Origin: Polynucleobacter sp. CS-Odin-A6
GTDB taxonomy: Bacteria; Pseudomonadota; Gammaproteobacteria; Burkholderiales; Burkholderiaceae
NCBI RefSeq assembly: GCF_018882095.1
Contig: NZ_JACVPD010000002.1
Span: forward strand, 480,659-544,658
DNA: 64,000 nucleotides
Direction of reading: 5' to 3'
Positions 54,836 through 62,264 of the stretch are shown here, piece after piece (the stretch's first letter is position 1; the number at the start of each line of letters is the position of its first letter). The position numbers and the translations under genes are program-made. The notes beneath the pieces are model-generated. The model did not search any database, was not told where the DNA came from, and saw only the letters and a list, made by a program, of their open reading frames with translations.

Positions 54836-57141
54836 AGCTCTCTTTAGACTTCATTGGGTCTAATGCTTTTGAAAAAAGCGCCTGGAAAAGACGCGCACTT
54901 CCAATAGCAATGTCAGTGATTGGCGCCTTTGCGCTTTTGCTGCTGGCGCTATTATCCATTGCATCTTCTAATACTGAGTTTTTTGACAATTATTTTATTT
55001 GGCTCTATGCGGCCAATATCATTATTGGAGTCTGTCTCACTTTAGTTATTCTAGGCTTGGTGATTGCGATTGCGATTCGTTGGCGTAAGGGGCGGTTTGG
55101 CACCCGCTTAATTGCCAAGCTAGCCATGATTTTTGCTTTAGTGGGTGTGGTGCCAGGATTAATTTTGTATGGTGTCTCTTTGCAGTTCGTATCTCGTAGT
55201 ATTGAAACTTGGTTTGATGTCAAAGTCGAGTCGGCTTTAGAGTCTGGTCTGGAGTTGGGGCGCGTGACATTGCGGGTTGCTCAAGAAGAAATTTTGTCCG
55301 AGGGCAATTTTATTGCCGAGCAAATTATTCAAGTTCCGCCAGGCACAAGTTCCGATCAGGTTGGCGCCATGGCGATGAAAATTCGCAATCAATTTGGTAT
55401 TCAGGAGTTGAGCCTATTTAGTATCCAGCGCAACATGATCTTTACCAGTGAGCCAAGGCCTAAAAAATATTTTCCAGCACCTAGCGCCGACGCTATTGCG
55501 GAAGCGTTTAAAAATAAAGGATCTACCTTTCTTGATCAAATCGAGCTGGAGAATGGACAACGTGGTTATCGAGTGAGAGCCATTGTGCCCATTGTGAGAA
55601 AAAGACCAATCCAGGGCAAGCTCGATACCAGCAAAGGTGGGGATGATAAATATGTTTTGCAGTTAGTGCGCTATATCCCAACTCCGTTAGCTAAAAACAT
55701 TGATGCGGTTGAGTCTGCCTACAGCGATTACCAAGAGAAATCATTGGGACGCACCGGTTTGCGTAAGATGTTTGTGGGTACGCTGACATTGACTTTGTTT
55801 TTCGCACTATTTGTTGCGGTAACTTTAGCTTTAATACTGGGGCGTCAGCTCGCTAGACCGCTTTTAATGCTTTTAAAGGGAACGCAAGCAGTTGCTCAAG
55901 GAGACCTGTCTCCTAAGCCAGAGCTAGATACTGGCGACGAGCTCGGGTTGTTAACTCGACAATTTAATGTGATGACACGTCAGCTTGCTGACACTAGGAC
56001 CTCCTTGCAAGAATCTAAATCATTTTTAGAAACTGTATTGGGGAGCTTAACGGCGGGCGTCTGTATTTTTGATAAAAATTTCAATGTCGTTTCCAGCAAT
56101 GCGGGAGCTGACAGAATCTTCGGGCAAGATCTGATGCAAATAGATGGCCGCCCCTTAAGCGATAGCCCTAGTCTGGTTGAGTTTGAGCAGGCCATTAAAG
56201 ATGGCTTCGCAACAATGAAGTTAGCGGTTGGGGCAGATGGCGGTCAATCAGACGTGAACGATACTAAATCAGTGCCAGTATGGCAAAAGCAAATTCAACT
56301 CCATACTACAAACGAGTTCGAAAATGAGCCCGGCGTCACTTTGTTTGTTCGTGGAACTGAGCTGACTTCAGACTTACGAATGGTGGTATTTGATGACATT
56401 ACCGATGTGGTGAGCGCCCAGAGATCGATTGCATGGAGTGAAGTGGCCAGACGTTTAGCACATGAGATTAAGAATCCGCTAACCCCAATACAGCTATCTG
56501 CCGAGAGGTTACAGCACAAATTAGCCGGTAAATTGAGTCCTGAGCAGGAAGAAATGATGAATCGCAGTACGGAAACAATCATCGCCCAAGTTCAGGCTAT
56601 GAAAGAAATGGTGAATGATTTTAGGGATTTTGCAAAAACACCGAGTCCACAACTGAAATCGGTTTCGATCAATGCTTTGACGCAAGAGATCCTGGGTTTA
56701 TACGAGGGCAGTCCTTTAAAAACCCGCCTAGACCCGCAGTGCCCAAACATTTTGGGCGACTCTACGCAACTAAGACAGGTTATTCACAATCTTTTACAAA
56801 ATGCGCAAGATGCTACTCTCGAGGGCGAGCATCAAGCCGAACCGGTTGAGGTAAAAACAGAATTAGTGCCTTATGGTGAGCTAAATGGCATTGCACAAAA
56901 TGCAGTGCGTTTAACAATAAGTGATAGTGGTTCAGGATTTCCAGCTAAGATATTGGCAAGAGCATTTGAGCCGTATGTCACAACCAAGAGCAAGGGTACC
57001 GGATTAGGTTTGGCGGTAGTAAAGAAAATCGTAGATGATCACGGGGCTAAAATTGAGGTCCGAAATCGTATGCAGGGCGATACAGTAGTTGGCGCAAAGG
57101 TATCAATTTTATTTATGAATCTGGCAAAAGAGGCTGCGTAA
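54832..57141 (+). CDS. ntrY: NtrY-type sensor histidine kinase
   Basis: 769 residues. Three N-terminal membrane segments (about 22-46, 54-82, 95-118) and a fourth at about 305-330 enclose a periplasmic domain. HAMP (about 330-385) and PAS (about 395-465) follow. The HisKA box ARRLAHEIKNPLTPIQLS has its His near 544, and the ATPase lid is SDSGSGFPAKILARAFEPYV with GTGLGLAVVKK (about 700-730). It probably senses redox or nitrogen state and phosphorylates the next gene product. Confidence 0.92.
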   Translation: MKLSLDFIGSNAFEKSAWKRRALPIAMSVIGAFALLLLALLSIASSNTEFFDNYFIWLYAANIIIGVCLTLVILGLVIAIAIRWRKGRFGTRLIAKLAMIFALVGVVPGLILYGVSLQFVSRSIETWFDVKVESALESGLELGRVTLRVAQEEILSEGNFIAEQIIQVPPGTSSDQVGAMAMKIRNQFGIQELSLFSIQRNMIFTSEPRPKKYFPAPSADAIAEAFKNKGSTFLDQIELENGQRGYRVRAIVPIVRKRPIQGKLDTSKGGDDKYVLQLVRYIPTPLAKNIDAVESAYSDYQEKSLGRTGLRKMFVGTLTLTLFFALFVAVTLALILGRQLARPLLMLLKGTQAVAQGDLSPKPELDTGDELGLLTRQFNVMTRQLADTRTSLQESKSFLETVLGSLTAGVCIFDKNFNVVSSNAGADRIFGQDLMQIDGRPLSDSPSLVEFEQAIKDGFATMKLAVGADGGQSDVNDTKSVPVWQKQIQLHTTNEFENEPGVTLFVRGTELTSDLRMVVFDDITDVVSAQRSIAWSEVARRLAHEIKNPLTPIQLSAERLQHKLAGKLSPEQEEMMNRSTETIIAQVQAMKEMVNDFRDFAKTPSPQLKSVSINALTQEILGLYEGSPLKTRLDPQCPNILGDSTQLRQVIHNLLQNAQDATLEGEHQAEPVEVKTELVPYGELNGIAQNAVRLTISDSGSGFPAKILARAFEPYVTTKSKGTGLGLAVVKKIVDDHGAKIEVRNRMQGDTVVGAKVSILFMNLAKEAA

Positions 57142-57143
57142 GA

Positions 57144-57824
57144 ATGGCAAGTATTTTGGTGGTCGACGATGAGATGGGAATCCGCGAGCTTCTCAATGAG
57201 ATTCTGACGGATGAAGGCCATACTGTTTATGCCGCCGAGAGCGCAATGCAGGCGCGCACCATTCGTGAACAAATGCGCCCAGACCTGGTCTTGCTCGATA
57301 TTTGGATGCCAGACGTTGATGGCATTACCTTGTTAAAAGAGTGGTCAAAGACGGGTCAGCTCACCATGCCTGTAGTCATGATGTCTGGACATGCCACGAT
57401 TGATACAGCGGTTGAGGCTACCCGCATTGGCGCGCTTAACTTTTTAGAAAAGCCAATTGCACTCCAAAAGCTGCTGAAAACGGTTTCCAAAGCTCTGGAG
57501 AGTTCGCCCAAGTATGTGGAGCCCGCAGAAGAAAAAGTATCACTAACGTCTTCATCATCTAGCCCAAGTCCTAGGGCGGCAGTCAGCGAGCAGGCCTCGC
57601 AAGCTCTTGATGGCGTGTACATTAGCGGTATTGCAAAAACCTATTTTGACTTGCCGCTCAGAGAGGCTAGAGATCTATTTGAGAAGGCCTACTTTGAGCA
57701 TCAAATGATCATTATGGGCGGCAGTATGACTAAAATCTCTGAATACACTGGTCTCGAACGAACCCACCTCTACCGCAAACTCAAAGCCTTAGGAATTGAC
57801 ACTTCGCGCAATAAAGCGGAGTAA
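57144..57824 (+). CDS. ntrX: NtrX-like response regulator without AAA+ domain
   Basis: 226 residues. Receiver domain (1-120) with phospho-acceptor Asp 52 in LVLLDIWMPDVDG and the switch MMSGHATIDTAV. A Ser/Pro-rich linker (about 128-150) then leads to FDLPLREARDLFEKAYFEHQ, the segment that follows the AAA+ module in NtrX, and a Fis-type helix-turn-helix SEYTGLERTHLYRKLKALGI (about 196-215). The sigma-54 activating AAA+ domain is missing, so it likely acts as a classical DNA-binding regulator. Confidence 0.9.
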   Translation: MASILVVDDEMGIRELLNEILTDEGHTVYAAESAMQARTIREQMRPDLVLLDIWMPDVDGITLLKEWSKTGQLTMPVVMMSGHATIDTAVEATRIGALNFLEKPIALQKLLKTVSKALESSPKYVEPAEEKVSLTSSSSSPSPRAAVSEQASQALDGVYISGIAKTYFDLPLREARDLFEKAYFEHQMIIMGGSMTKISEYTGLERTHLYRKLKALGIDTSRNKAE

Positions 57825-57915
57825 TAGATACTTTGCGCTAGTGTAGAAGCAATAACTAGTAAGCAGTATCGTCGTGGCGACGGATAATAGCGCCTACATT
57901 ACTCTCGGAATTCCC

Positions 57916-60117
57916 ATGGAAATTAAGGTTAACTTTCTCGATAAGTATCGTCTTGAAGCCAAGTTTGACGACTTCACCGTGATTTCTGACCAGCCGATTC
58001 GATATAAGGGTGATGGTTCAGCCCCAGGCCCCTTCGATTACTTTTTAGCCTCATCCGCCTTGTGTGCGGCCTATTTTGTGAAGTTGTATTGCGATACACG
58101 CAATATTCCCACTGAGAATATTCGACTCTCGCAAAACAATATAGTTGATCCAGAAAACCGCTACCAACAGATTTTTAAGATTCAAGTAGAGCTGCCAGAG
58201 GATATCTCTGCCAATGATCGCCAGGGAATTTTGCGCTCAATTGAACGTTGCACAGTTAAAAAAGTGGTGCAAGCTGGACCAGAGTTTGTCATCGAAGAGG
58301 TAAAGAGCTTGGATGCAGATGCACAATCTCTTTTGGCCTTAAGGTCAGACTCCGGCACTAATACTTTTATCGCCGGTAAAGATCTGCCCTTGGAGCAAAC
58401 GATTGCCAATATGTCTGGCATCCTAGCCAGCTTAGGAATGAAGATCGAGATTGCTTCATGGCGCAACATTATTCCAAATGTGTGGTCCTTGCATATCCGT
58501 GATGCGCATTCGCCCATGTGCTTTACCAACGGCAAGGGCTCTACGAAGGAAAGTGCATTAGCATCGGCCTTAGGTGAGTACATTGAGAGACTGAGTAACA
58601 ACCATTTTTATGCTGGTGCATTTTGGGGAGAAGATATTGCTAACAGCGATTTTGTTCATTATCCAAATGAGCGCTGGTTTAAGCCCGGCATTAAAGATTC
58701 GCTACCAGCAGAAATACTAGACGAGCACTGTCGAAAAATTTACAACCCTGATGGTGAGTTGCGCAGCTCACATTTGATAGATACCAATTCTGGTAATTCG
58801 GAGCGAGGTATCTGTTCATTGCCCTATGTACGCCAGTCAGACGGCGAGACAGTTTATTTTCCCTCCAACCTCATTGAAAATCTGTACGTTAGTAATGGCA
58901 TGAGCGCCGGTAATACATTGGCTGAGGCACAGGTGCAATGCTTATCAGAGATTTTCGAGCGGGCAGTAAAGCGAGAAATTCTCGAGGGTGAAATTGCTTT
59001 GCCAGATGTGCCGCAGGAAGTGCTTGCAAAATACCCTGATATTCTTGCTGGCATTCGTGGCCTAGAAGAGCAGGGCTTTCCAGTCTTGGTGAAGGATGCC
59101 TCTCTGGGCGGCATCTATCCGGTGATGTGCGTTACCTTGATGAATCCCCGAACAGGTGGCGTGTTTGCTTCTTTCGGCGCACATCCTAGTCTAGAAGTCG
59201 CATTAGAGCGAAGTTTGACGGAGCTTTTACAGGGCCGTAGTTTTGAGGGGTTGAATGACTTACCCCCGCCAACTTTTGCAAGTGAGGCAGTGACTGAACC
59301 AAATAACTTTGTTGAACACTTCATTGATTCAAGCGGGATTGTCTCCTGGCGTTTTTTCAGCACAAAATCGGATTATGATTTTGTTGAGTGGGACTTTTCT
59401 GGCAAAGGCATAGATTCCAATACGCAGGAAGCAACAACCTTGTTTGGCATTCTCAAGACAATGGGCAAAGAAGCCTATGTCGCAGTGCATGATCAGTTAG
59501 GGGCGATCGCATGCAGAATCTTAGTGCCGGGCTATTCTGAGGTGTACCCGATAGAAGATCTTATTTGGGATAACACGAATAAGGCGCTTTTGTTCCGCAA
59601 TGATATTTTGAATATCTTCTCTCTAGATGAGCTCAGCCTTAGTGGACTGCTAGACCGTTTGGAGAACAACGAGTTAGACGAGTATGGTGATATTGCTACT
59701 TTGATCGGCATCGAATTTGATGAGAATACGCCGTGGGGTCAGCTAACCGTTTTGGAGCTCAAGTTACTAATTTATCTTGCCCTAAAGCGGTTTGATGAGG
59801 CACATGACTTGGTAGAGGCTTTTCTTCAATATAACGACAACACCGTTGAGCGCAAATTATTTTATCAAGCCCTAAATGCGGTTCTAGAAATTGAGTTAAA
59901 TGATGACTTAAAGCTTAATGATTATGTAGTTAATTTCCGCCGGATGTTTGGCAACGAGCGGATGGATGCTGTAATCGGATCTGTGGAAGGGGGTACCCGA
60001 TTCTATGGATTAACTCCAACTGGCATCAAGCTAGAGGGACTAGATAGGCACCAACGCTTGCTCGATAGTTATAGAAAATTGCATGCAGCTCGAGCCAAAA
60101 CATCCCCGTCCACATAG
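57916..60117 (+). CDS. OsmC-YcaO fusion protein
   Basis: 733 residues from the ATG giving MEIKVNFLDKYRLEAKFDDF; a GTG 14 codons upstream is possible. Residues 1-140 form an OsmC-like domain (GPFDYFLASSALCAAYFVKL, with its Cys). The YcaO ATPase domain (about 165-570) includes TLAEAQVQCLSEIFERAVKR and GLEEQGFPVLVKDASLGGIYP. A C-terminal helical part of about 160 residues follows. E. coli YcaO is linked to S12 methylthiolation with RimO; YcaO domains otherwise activate amides for thio- and azoline formation. Stand-alone gene. Confidence 0.88.
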   Translation: MEIKVNFLDKYRLEAKFDDFTVISDQPIRYKGDGSAPGPFDYFLASSALCAAYFVKLYCDTRNIPTENIRLSQNNIVDPENRYQQIFKIQVELPEDISANDRQGILRSIERCTVKKVVQAGPEFVIEEVKSLDADAQSLLALRSDSGTNTFIAGKDLPLEQTIANMSGILASLGMKIEIASWRNIIPNVWSLHIRDAHSPMCFTNGKGSTKESALASALGEYIERLSNNHFYAGAFWGEDIANSDFVHYPNERWFKPGIKDSLPAEILDEHCRKIYNPDGELRSSHLIDTNSGNSERGICSLPYVRQSDGETVYFPSNLIENLYVSNGMSAGNTLAEAQVQCLSEIFERAVKREILEGEIALPDVPQEVLAKYPDILAGIRGLEEQGFPVLVKDASLGGIYPVMCVTLMNPRTGGVFASFGAHPSLEVALERSLTELLQGRSFEGLNDLPPPTFASEAVTEPNNFVEHFIDSSGIVSWRFFSTKSDYDFVEWDFSGKGIDSNTQEATTLFGILKTMGKEAYVAVHDQLGAIACRILVPGYSEVYPIEDLIWDNTNKALLFRNDILNIFSLDELSLSGLLDRLENNELDEYGDIATLIGIEFDENTPWGQLTVLELKLLIYLALKRFDEAHDLVEAFLQYNDNTVERKLFYQALNAVLEIELNDDLKLNDYVVNFRRMFGNERMDAVIGSVEGGTRFYGLTPTGIKLEGLDRHQRLLDSYRKLHAARAKTSPST

Positions 60118-60153
60118 GATTTACAGTTTTCAGGACTAAAACACAGTTTCATC

Positions 60154-60159
60154 TATAAT
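60154..60159 (+). promoter_or_regulatory. -10 element of tRNA-Phe
   Basis: Perfect TATAAT, ten bases before the tRNA 5' end. No good -35 at 17 bases (CAGGAC at 60131); TTCAGG at 60129 would need a 19-base spacer. Confidence 0.5.
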
Positions 60160-60169
60160 TCCATCTCTT

Positions 60170-60245
60170 GGCCTGGTAGCTCAGTCGGTAGAGCAGAGGA
60201 TTGAAAATCCTTGTGTCGGTGGTTCGATTCCGCCCCGGGCCACCA
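60170..60245 (+). tRNA. tRNA-Phe (GAA), integration site
   Basis: A complete 76-base cloverleaf with encoded CCA (60243-60245). Acceptor GGCCTGG/CCGGGCC has a mismatch-tolerant pair; the anticodon loop TTGAAAA gives GAA. Its 3' end (60220-60249) is repeated exactly at 63827-63856 and in degenerate form at 61953-61981, marking it as the attachment site of the accessory region to the right. Confidence 0.97.
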
Positions 60246-60249
60246 AGAA
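60220..60249. repeat. attL-like direct repeat (tRNA-Phe 3' end)
   Basis: 30 bases from the T-arm through CCA plus AAGAA, identical to 63827-63856. This is the intact chromosomal copy within the functional tRNA gene. Confidence 0.85.
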
Positions 60250-60253
60250 TCTC

Positions 60254-60283
60254 AATAGCCTACTTGTTGGGCTATTTTCTTTT
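60254..60283 (+). terminator. terminator of tRNA-Phe, cassette left end copy 1
   Basis: Stem AATAGCC (60254-60260) / GGCTATT (60270-60276) followed by TTTTCTTTT. The same structure recurs after the second att copy at 61986-62014. Confidence 0.85.
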
Positions 60284-60334
60284 ATGGCTGGCAGGCTTAG
60301 CCACCATTAGTCTCGGATGGCCCCATCATGGACC

Positions 60335-60349
60335 GTCCTTTTAAAGGAC
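60335..60349. repeat. palindrome GTCCTTTTAAAGGAC, copy 1
   Basis: A 15-base inverted repeat in the left end of cassette A. Its reverse complement recurs at 62068-62082 in the left end of cassette B, inside a longer similar block. Confidence 0.75.
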
Positions 60350-60378
60350 AAATCAATTTTTCATCCCTGTATCGGCCA

Positions 60379-60395
60379 TGTCGTTTAAAACGACA
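60379..60395. repeat. palindrome TGTCGTTTAAAACGACA, copy 1
   Basis: A 17-base inverted repeat that touches the porin stop codon (60396). The identical 17-mer recurs at 62155-62171. Could serve as a transcript-end hairpin for the porin, or as a protein-binding site shared by both cassettes. Confidence 0.75.
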
Positions 60396-61832
60396 TTACA
60401 TCTCTATATGGGCTCTTAATCCAAAGAAATTGACTGGGCCTCGGGCAGAGTTATACGCTGGATTGGCAATGCGTTGGTAGTCAGCGGAAATGAATAACTC
60501 TTTATAAACTTTTGCGCTGTAATAAGTTTCCAATATTTGTTCTTTCTTATAGCTAAGCGCACCATCACCAATAAAGGATGCCATACCACCTTGTTGTAGG
60601 TAGGTAATTTGCGCTGACGCAATTCCATTAATCGCACAACCGATGCCAACAGTATCATTGGGCCGCGACCAACTAGAGCCCTTGATGCTCAAACCGCCAG
60701 ATAAGGATCTGCTGATATCTACAGTTTGCGTTTCTGTAGTGCCTGGGTTCCAGCTCCAGCGACCAAAAATCCCAACATCATCATTAATGGCTTGTTCAAT
60801 ATTTAAACCATAGCCCCATGAGCTTTGGGCCGCTTTACGCACATTAGTGATATCGGGTGTGCTGTTGGTTGCCTGGCCTTGATTAATCGCATTTTGATAG
60901 TTGCCCATATAAGCATGTTGTTGGTAGTAGAGCGCCCTTATCGCTCCAGGCTTTCCCCATAGTTCATGTTCATGAGTCAATTCAATTTGATTGCCGTAGT
61001 CTTTGGTCAAGCTGTAATCAAGCTGAGCAGTATTCGGAATGGTCGGCATCGCCAATCTTGCGGCTTTCAAAATCCAATCGTCTTGATACCATTCCGCTAC
61101 AACACCATAGGTATAACCTTTGGTATCTGCAGCATAGCTGTAGGCGCCCATAGAAAAGAGGGCAAAGTTTTGAAACTGAGTGCGTGGATCGTGACTGTAA
61201 CTATTTTGATCAAAGAAATCTAATGTTGCGAATTTTCCATAGGAAATCACCATTCTATTCTTATCAAGATTACCAGCCAGTTGATTTGCTCCGCCCTCAA
61301 TATGCTCTTTGCCTCCACCTAAACCAAATGTCTGACGAATAAAGGCTCGAGCGGTGTAATAGACTGGTGGAGCATAGGAGCCCTTTTGTAGCTCGCCATT
61401 CTGAAATCCGCCTAGACCAACAAGCTGTCCATTAAAAGGTGTTCCCTCAAACATCTCTGGGTTCCAATAAACTTCAGCTCCTTCCCAAAGTCTTGCCCCT
61501 AAAAATGCTGTGGCACTTAATGTGTAGCTCTTGCCACCACCGCCTTCAGATTTATTGAGAAGACTATTTTGTCCGTAGTAAGGTGATTTGAAATTATTTT
61601 TCTCCTGAACAATATAAGTTGATTGCCCATGAATACTCCACTGCTCCGTATCTCCGTCGACAGAGACTGCGCTATCAACCTTAGGTGAGTCACTTACGGG
61701 TGATTCAGCGATAACAATAGGAGCATCACTTACGGGGGACTCGGCATAGACAGGCAAAGATAGCCCAACCAAGCAAAGGGCACTAATAAGAGTGCAAAAG
61801 GCTGTGCGGTTAGCAATAAATGAGAAAAACAT
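60396..61832 (-). CDS. OprB-family outer-membrane porin
   Basis: About 478 residues from the ATG at 61832 (MFFSFIANRTAFCTLI); a TTG four codons upstream is possible and neither has a clean ribosome site. A signal peptide (cut near VYAES) is followed by a tandem repeat ESPVSDAPIVIAESPVSDSP. The barrel has WSIHGQSTYIVQEKNNFKSPYYG, YYTARAFIRQTFGLGGGKEH and a C-terminal aromatic-poor end HIEM. OprB porins usually admit carbohydrates. The promoter carries two Fur-like operators, so iron control is likely. Sole gene of cassette A. Confidence 0.82.
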   Translation of the reverse strand: MFFSFIANRTAFCTLISALCLVGLSLPVYAESPVSDAPIVIAESPVSDSPKVDSAVSVDGDTEQWSIHGQSTYIVQEKNNFKSPYYGQNSLLNKSEGGGGKSYTLSATAFLGARLWEGAEVYWNPEMFEGTPFNGQLVGLGGFQNGELQKGSYAPPVYYTARAFIRQTFGLGGGKEHIEGGANQLAGNLDKNRMVISYGKFATLDFFDQNSYSHDPRTQFQNFALFSMGAYSYAADTKGYTYGVVAEWYQDDWILKAARLAMPTIPNTAQLDYSLTKDYGNQIELTHEHELWGKPGAIRALYYQQHAYMGNYQNAINQGQATNSTPDITNVRKAAQSSWGYGLNIEQAINDDVGIFGRWSWNPGTTETQTVDISRSLSGGLSIKGSSWSRPNDTVGIGCAINGIASAQITYLQQGGMASFIGDGALSYKKEQILETYYSAKVYKELFISADYQRIANPAYNSARGPVNFFGLRAHIEM

Positions 61833-61853
61833 CCTAAATGCCAAATATACTTA

Positions 61854-61870
61854 ATGAGAATTGTTCTCAT
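61854..61870. promoter_or_regulatory. Fur-like operator 1 upstream of the porin
   Basis: ATGAGAATTGTTCTCAT: perfect 7-base arms ATGAGAA/TTCTCAT around TTG. It matches the TGAGAAT-x-ATTCTCA type of ferric uptake regulator box. It lies 22 bases upstream of the porin ATG, over the expected promoter. Confidence 0.65.
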
Positions 61871-61883
61871 CTTAGCATATAAC

Positions 61884-61898
61884 TGAGAATGACTCTCA
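61884..61898. promoter_or_regulatory. Fur-like operator 2 upstream of the porin
   Basis: TGAGAATGACTCTCA, arms TGAGA/TCTCA. The centre is about 29 bases from that of operator 1, near three helical turns, as in tandem Fur sites. Confidence 0.6.
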
Positions 61899-61952
61899 AT
61901 TAGAGGTATCTTCAAAAGATAGTCTAGAAGTAGGATCAGACATCCTCGGCCC

Positions 61953-61981
61953 TGGTCGATTCCATCTCGGACCACCAAGAA
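61953..61981. repeat. internal degenerate att copy (tRNA-Phe 3' end)
   Basis: Keeps the T-loop start, GATTCC, and the end ACCACCAAGAA of tRNA-Phe, but is mutated in the stem, so it is not a tRNA. Downstream, 61982-62100 closely follows 60250-60370 base for base by eye. Confidence 0.75.
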
Positions 61982-61985
61982 TCTC

Positions 61986-62014
61986 AATAGCCCACTTGTT
62001 GGGCTATTTTTCTT
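61986..62014 (+). terminator. terminator-like hairpin, cassette left end copy 2
   Basis: Stem AATAGCC/GGCTATT followed by TTTTTCTTT; a copy of the tRNA-Phe terminator carried with the cassette. No gene now precedes it on the plus strand. Confidence 0.75.
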
Positions 62015-62067
62015 TCGGGCTTGGCAGGGTTAGACGCCATTACAGCCGGATATCTCTATCATGAACT

Positions 62068-62082
62068 GTCCTTTAAAAGGAC
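62068..62082. repeat. palindrome GTCCTTTAAAAGGAC, copy 2
   Basis: The reverse complement of the 60335 palindrome, at the equivalent position of cassette B. An imperfect relative, GTCGATTTAAGCGAC, lies at 62115-62129. Confidence 0.7.
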
Positions 62083-62154
62083 AAATCAATTATTCATCCC
62101 TGCGTCGTTCAAGTGTCGATTTAAGCGACGGTCATCTGGGCTCCTTGCTTGAAA

Positions 62155-62171
62155 TGTCGTTTAAAACGACA
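62155..62171. repeat. palindrome TGTCGTTTAAAACGACA, copy 2
   Basis: Identical to 60379-60395, about 94 bases upstream of the sulfite dehydrogenase ATG. Confidence 0.75.
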
Positions 62172-62264
62172 CTTTTAAAGAGTGCTGAGGGTAATCACTA
62201 ACGCATGCTTCCATAAAAGTAGCTATGCTGACATGTGCTTAAAAATACTGTGGAGGAGACATCC

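Larger units (their letters stand above)
61833..62264. other. intergenic region joining the two cassettes
   Basis: 432 bases without a gene. In order: Fur-like operators for the porin (61854-61898), a right-end-like sequence CATCCTCGGCCCTGG (61941-61955), degenerate tRNA-Phe repeat (61953-61981), terminator (61986-62014), palindromes at 62068, 62115 and 62155, and the leader of the sulfite dehydrogenase with GGAGGAGA at 62252. Confidence 0.7.

Noticed and set aside
57870..57886. CGTCG/CGACG inverted repeat upstream of the OsmC-YcaO gene
   Set aside because: Five-base arms with a three-base loop and no supporting context; could be chance.
61953..61981. A second tRNA-Phe gene or pseudogene
   Set aside because: Only the 3' third is present and no D-arm or anticodon arm precedes it; it is better read as an att copy. 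The same holds for 63827-63856.
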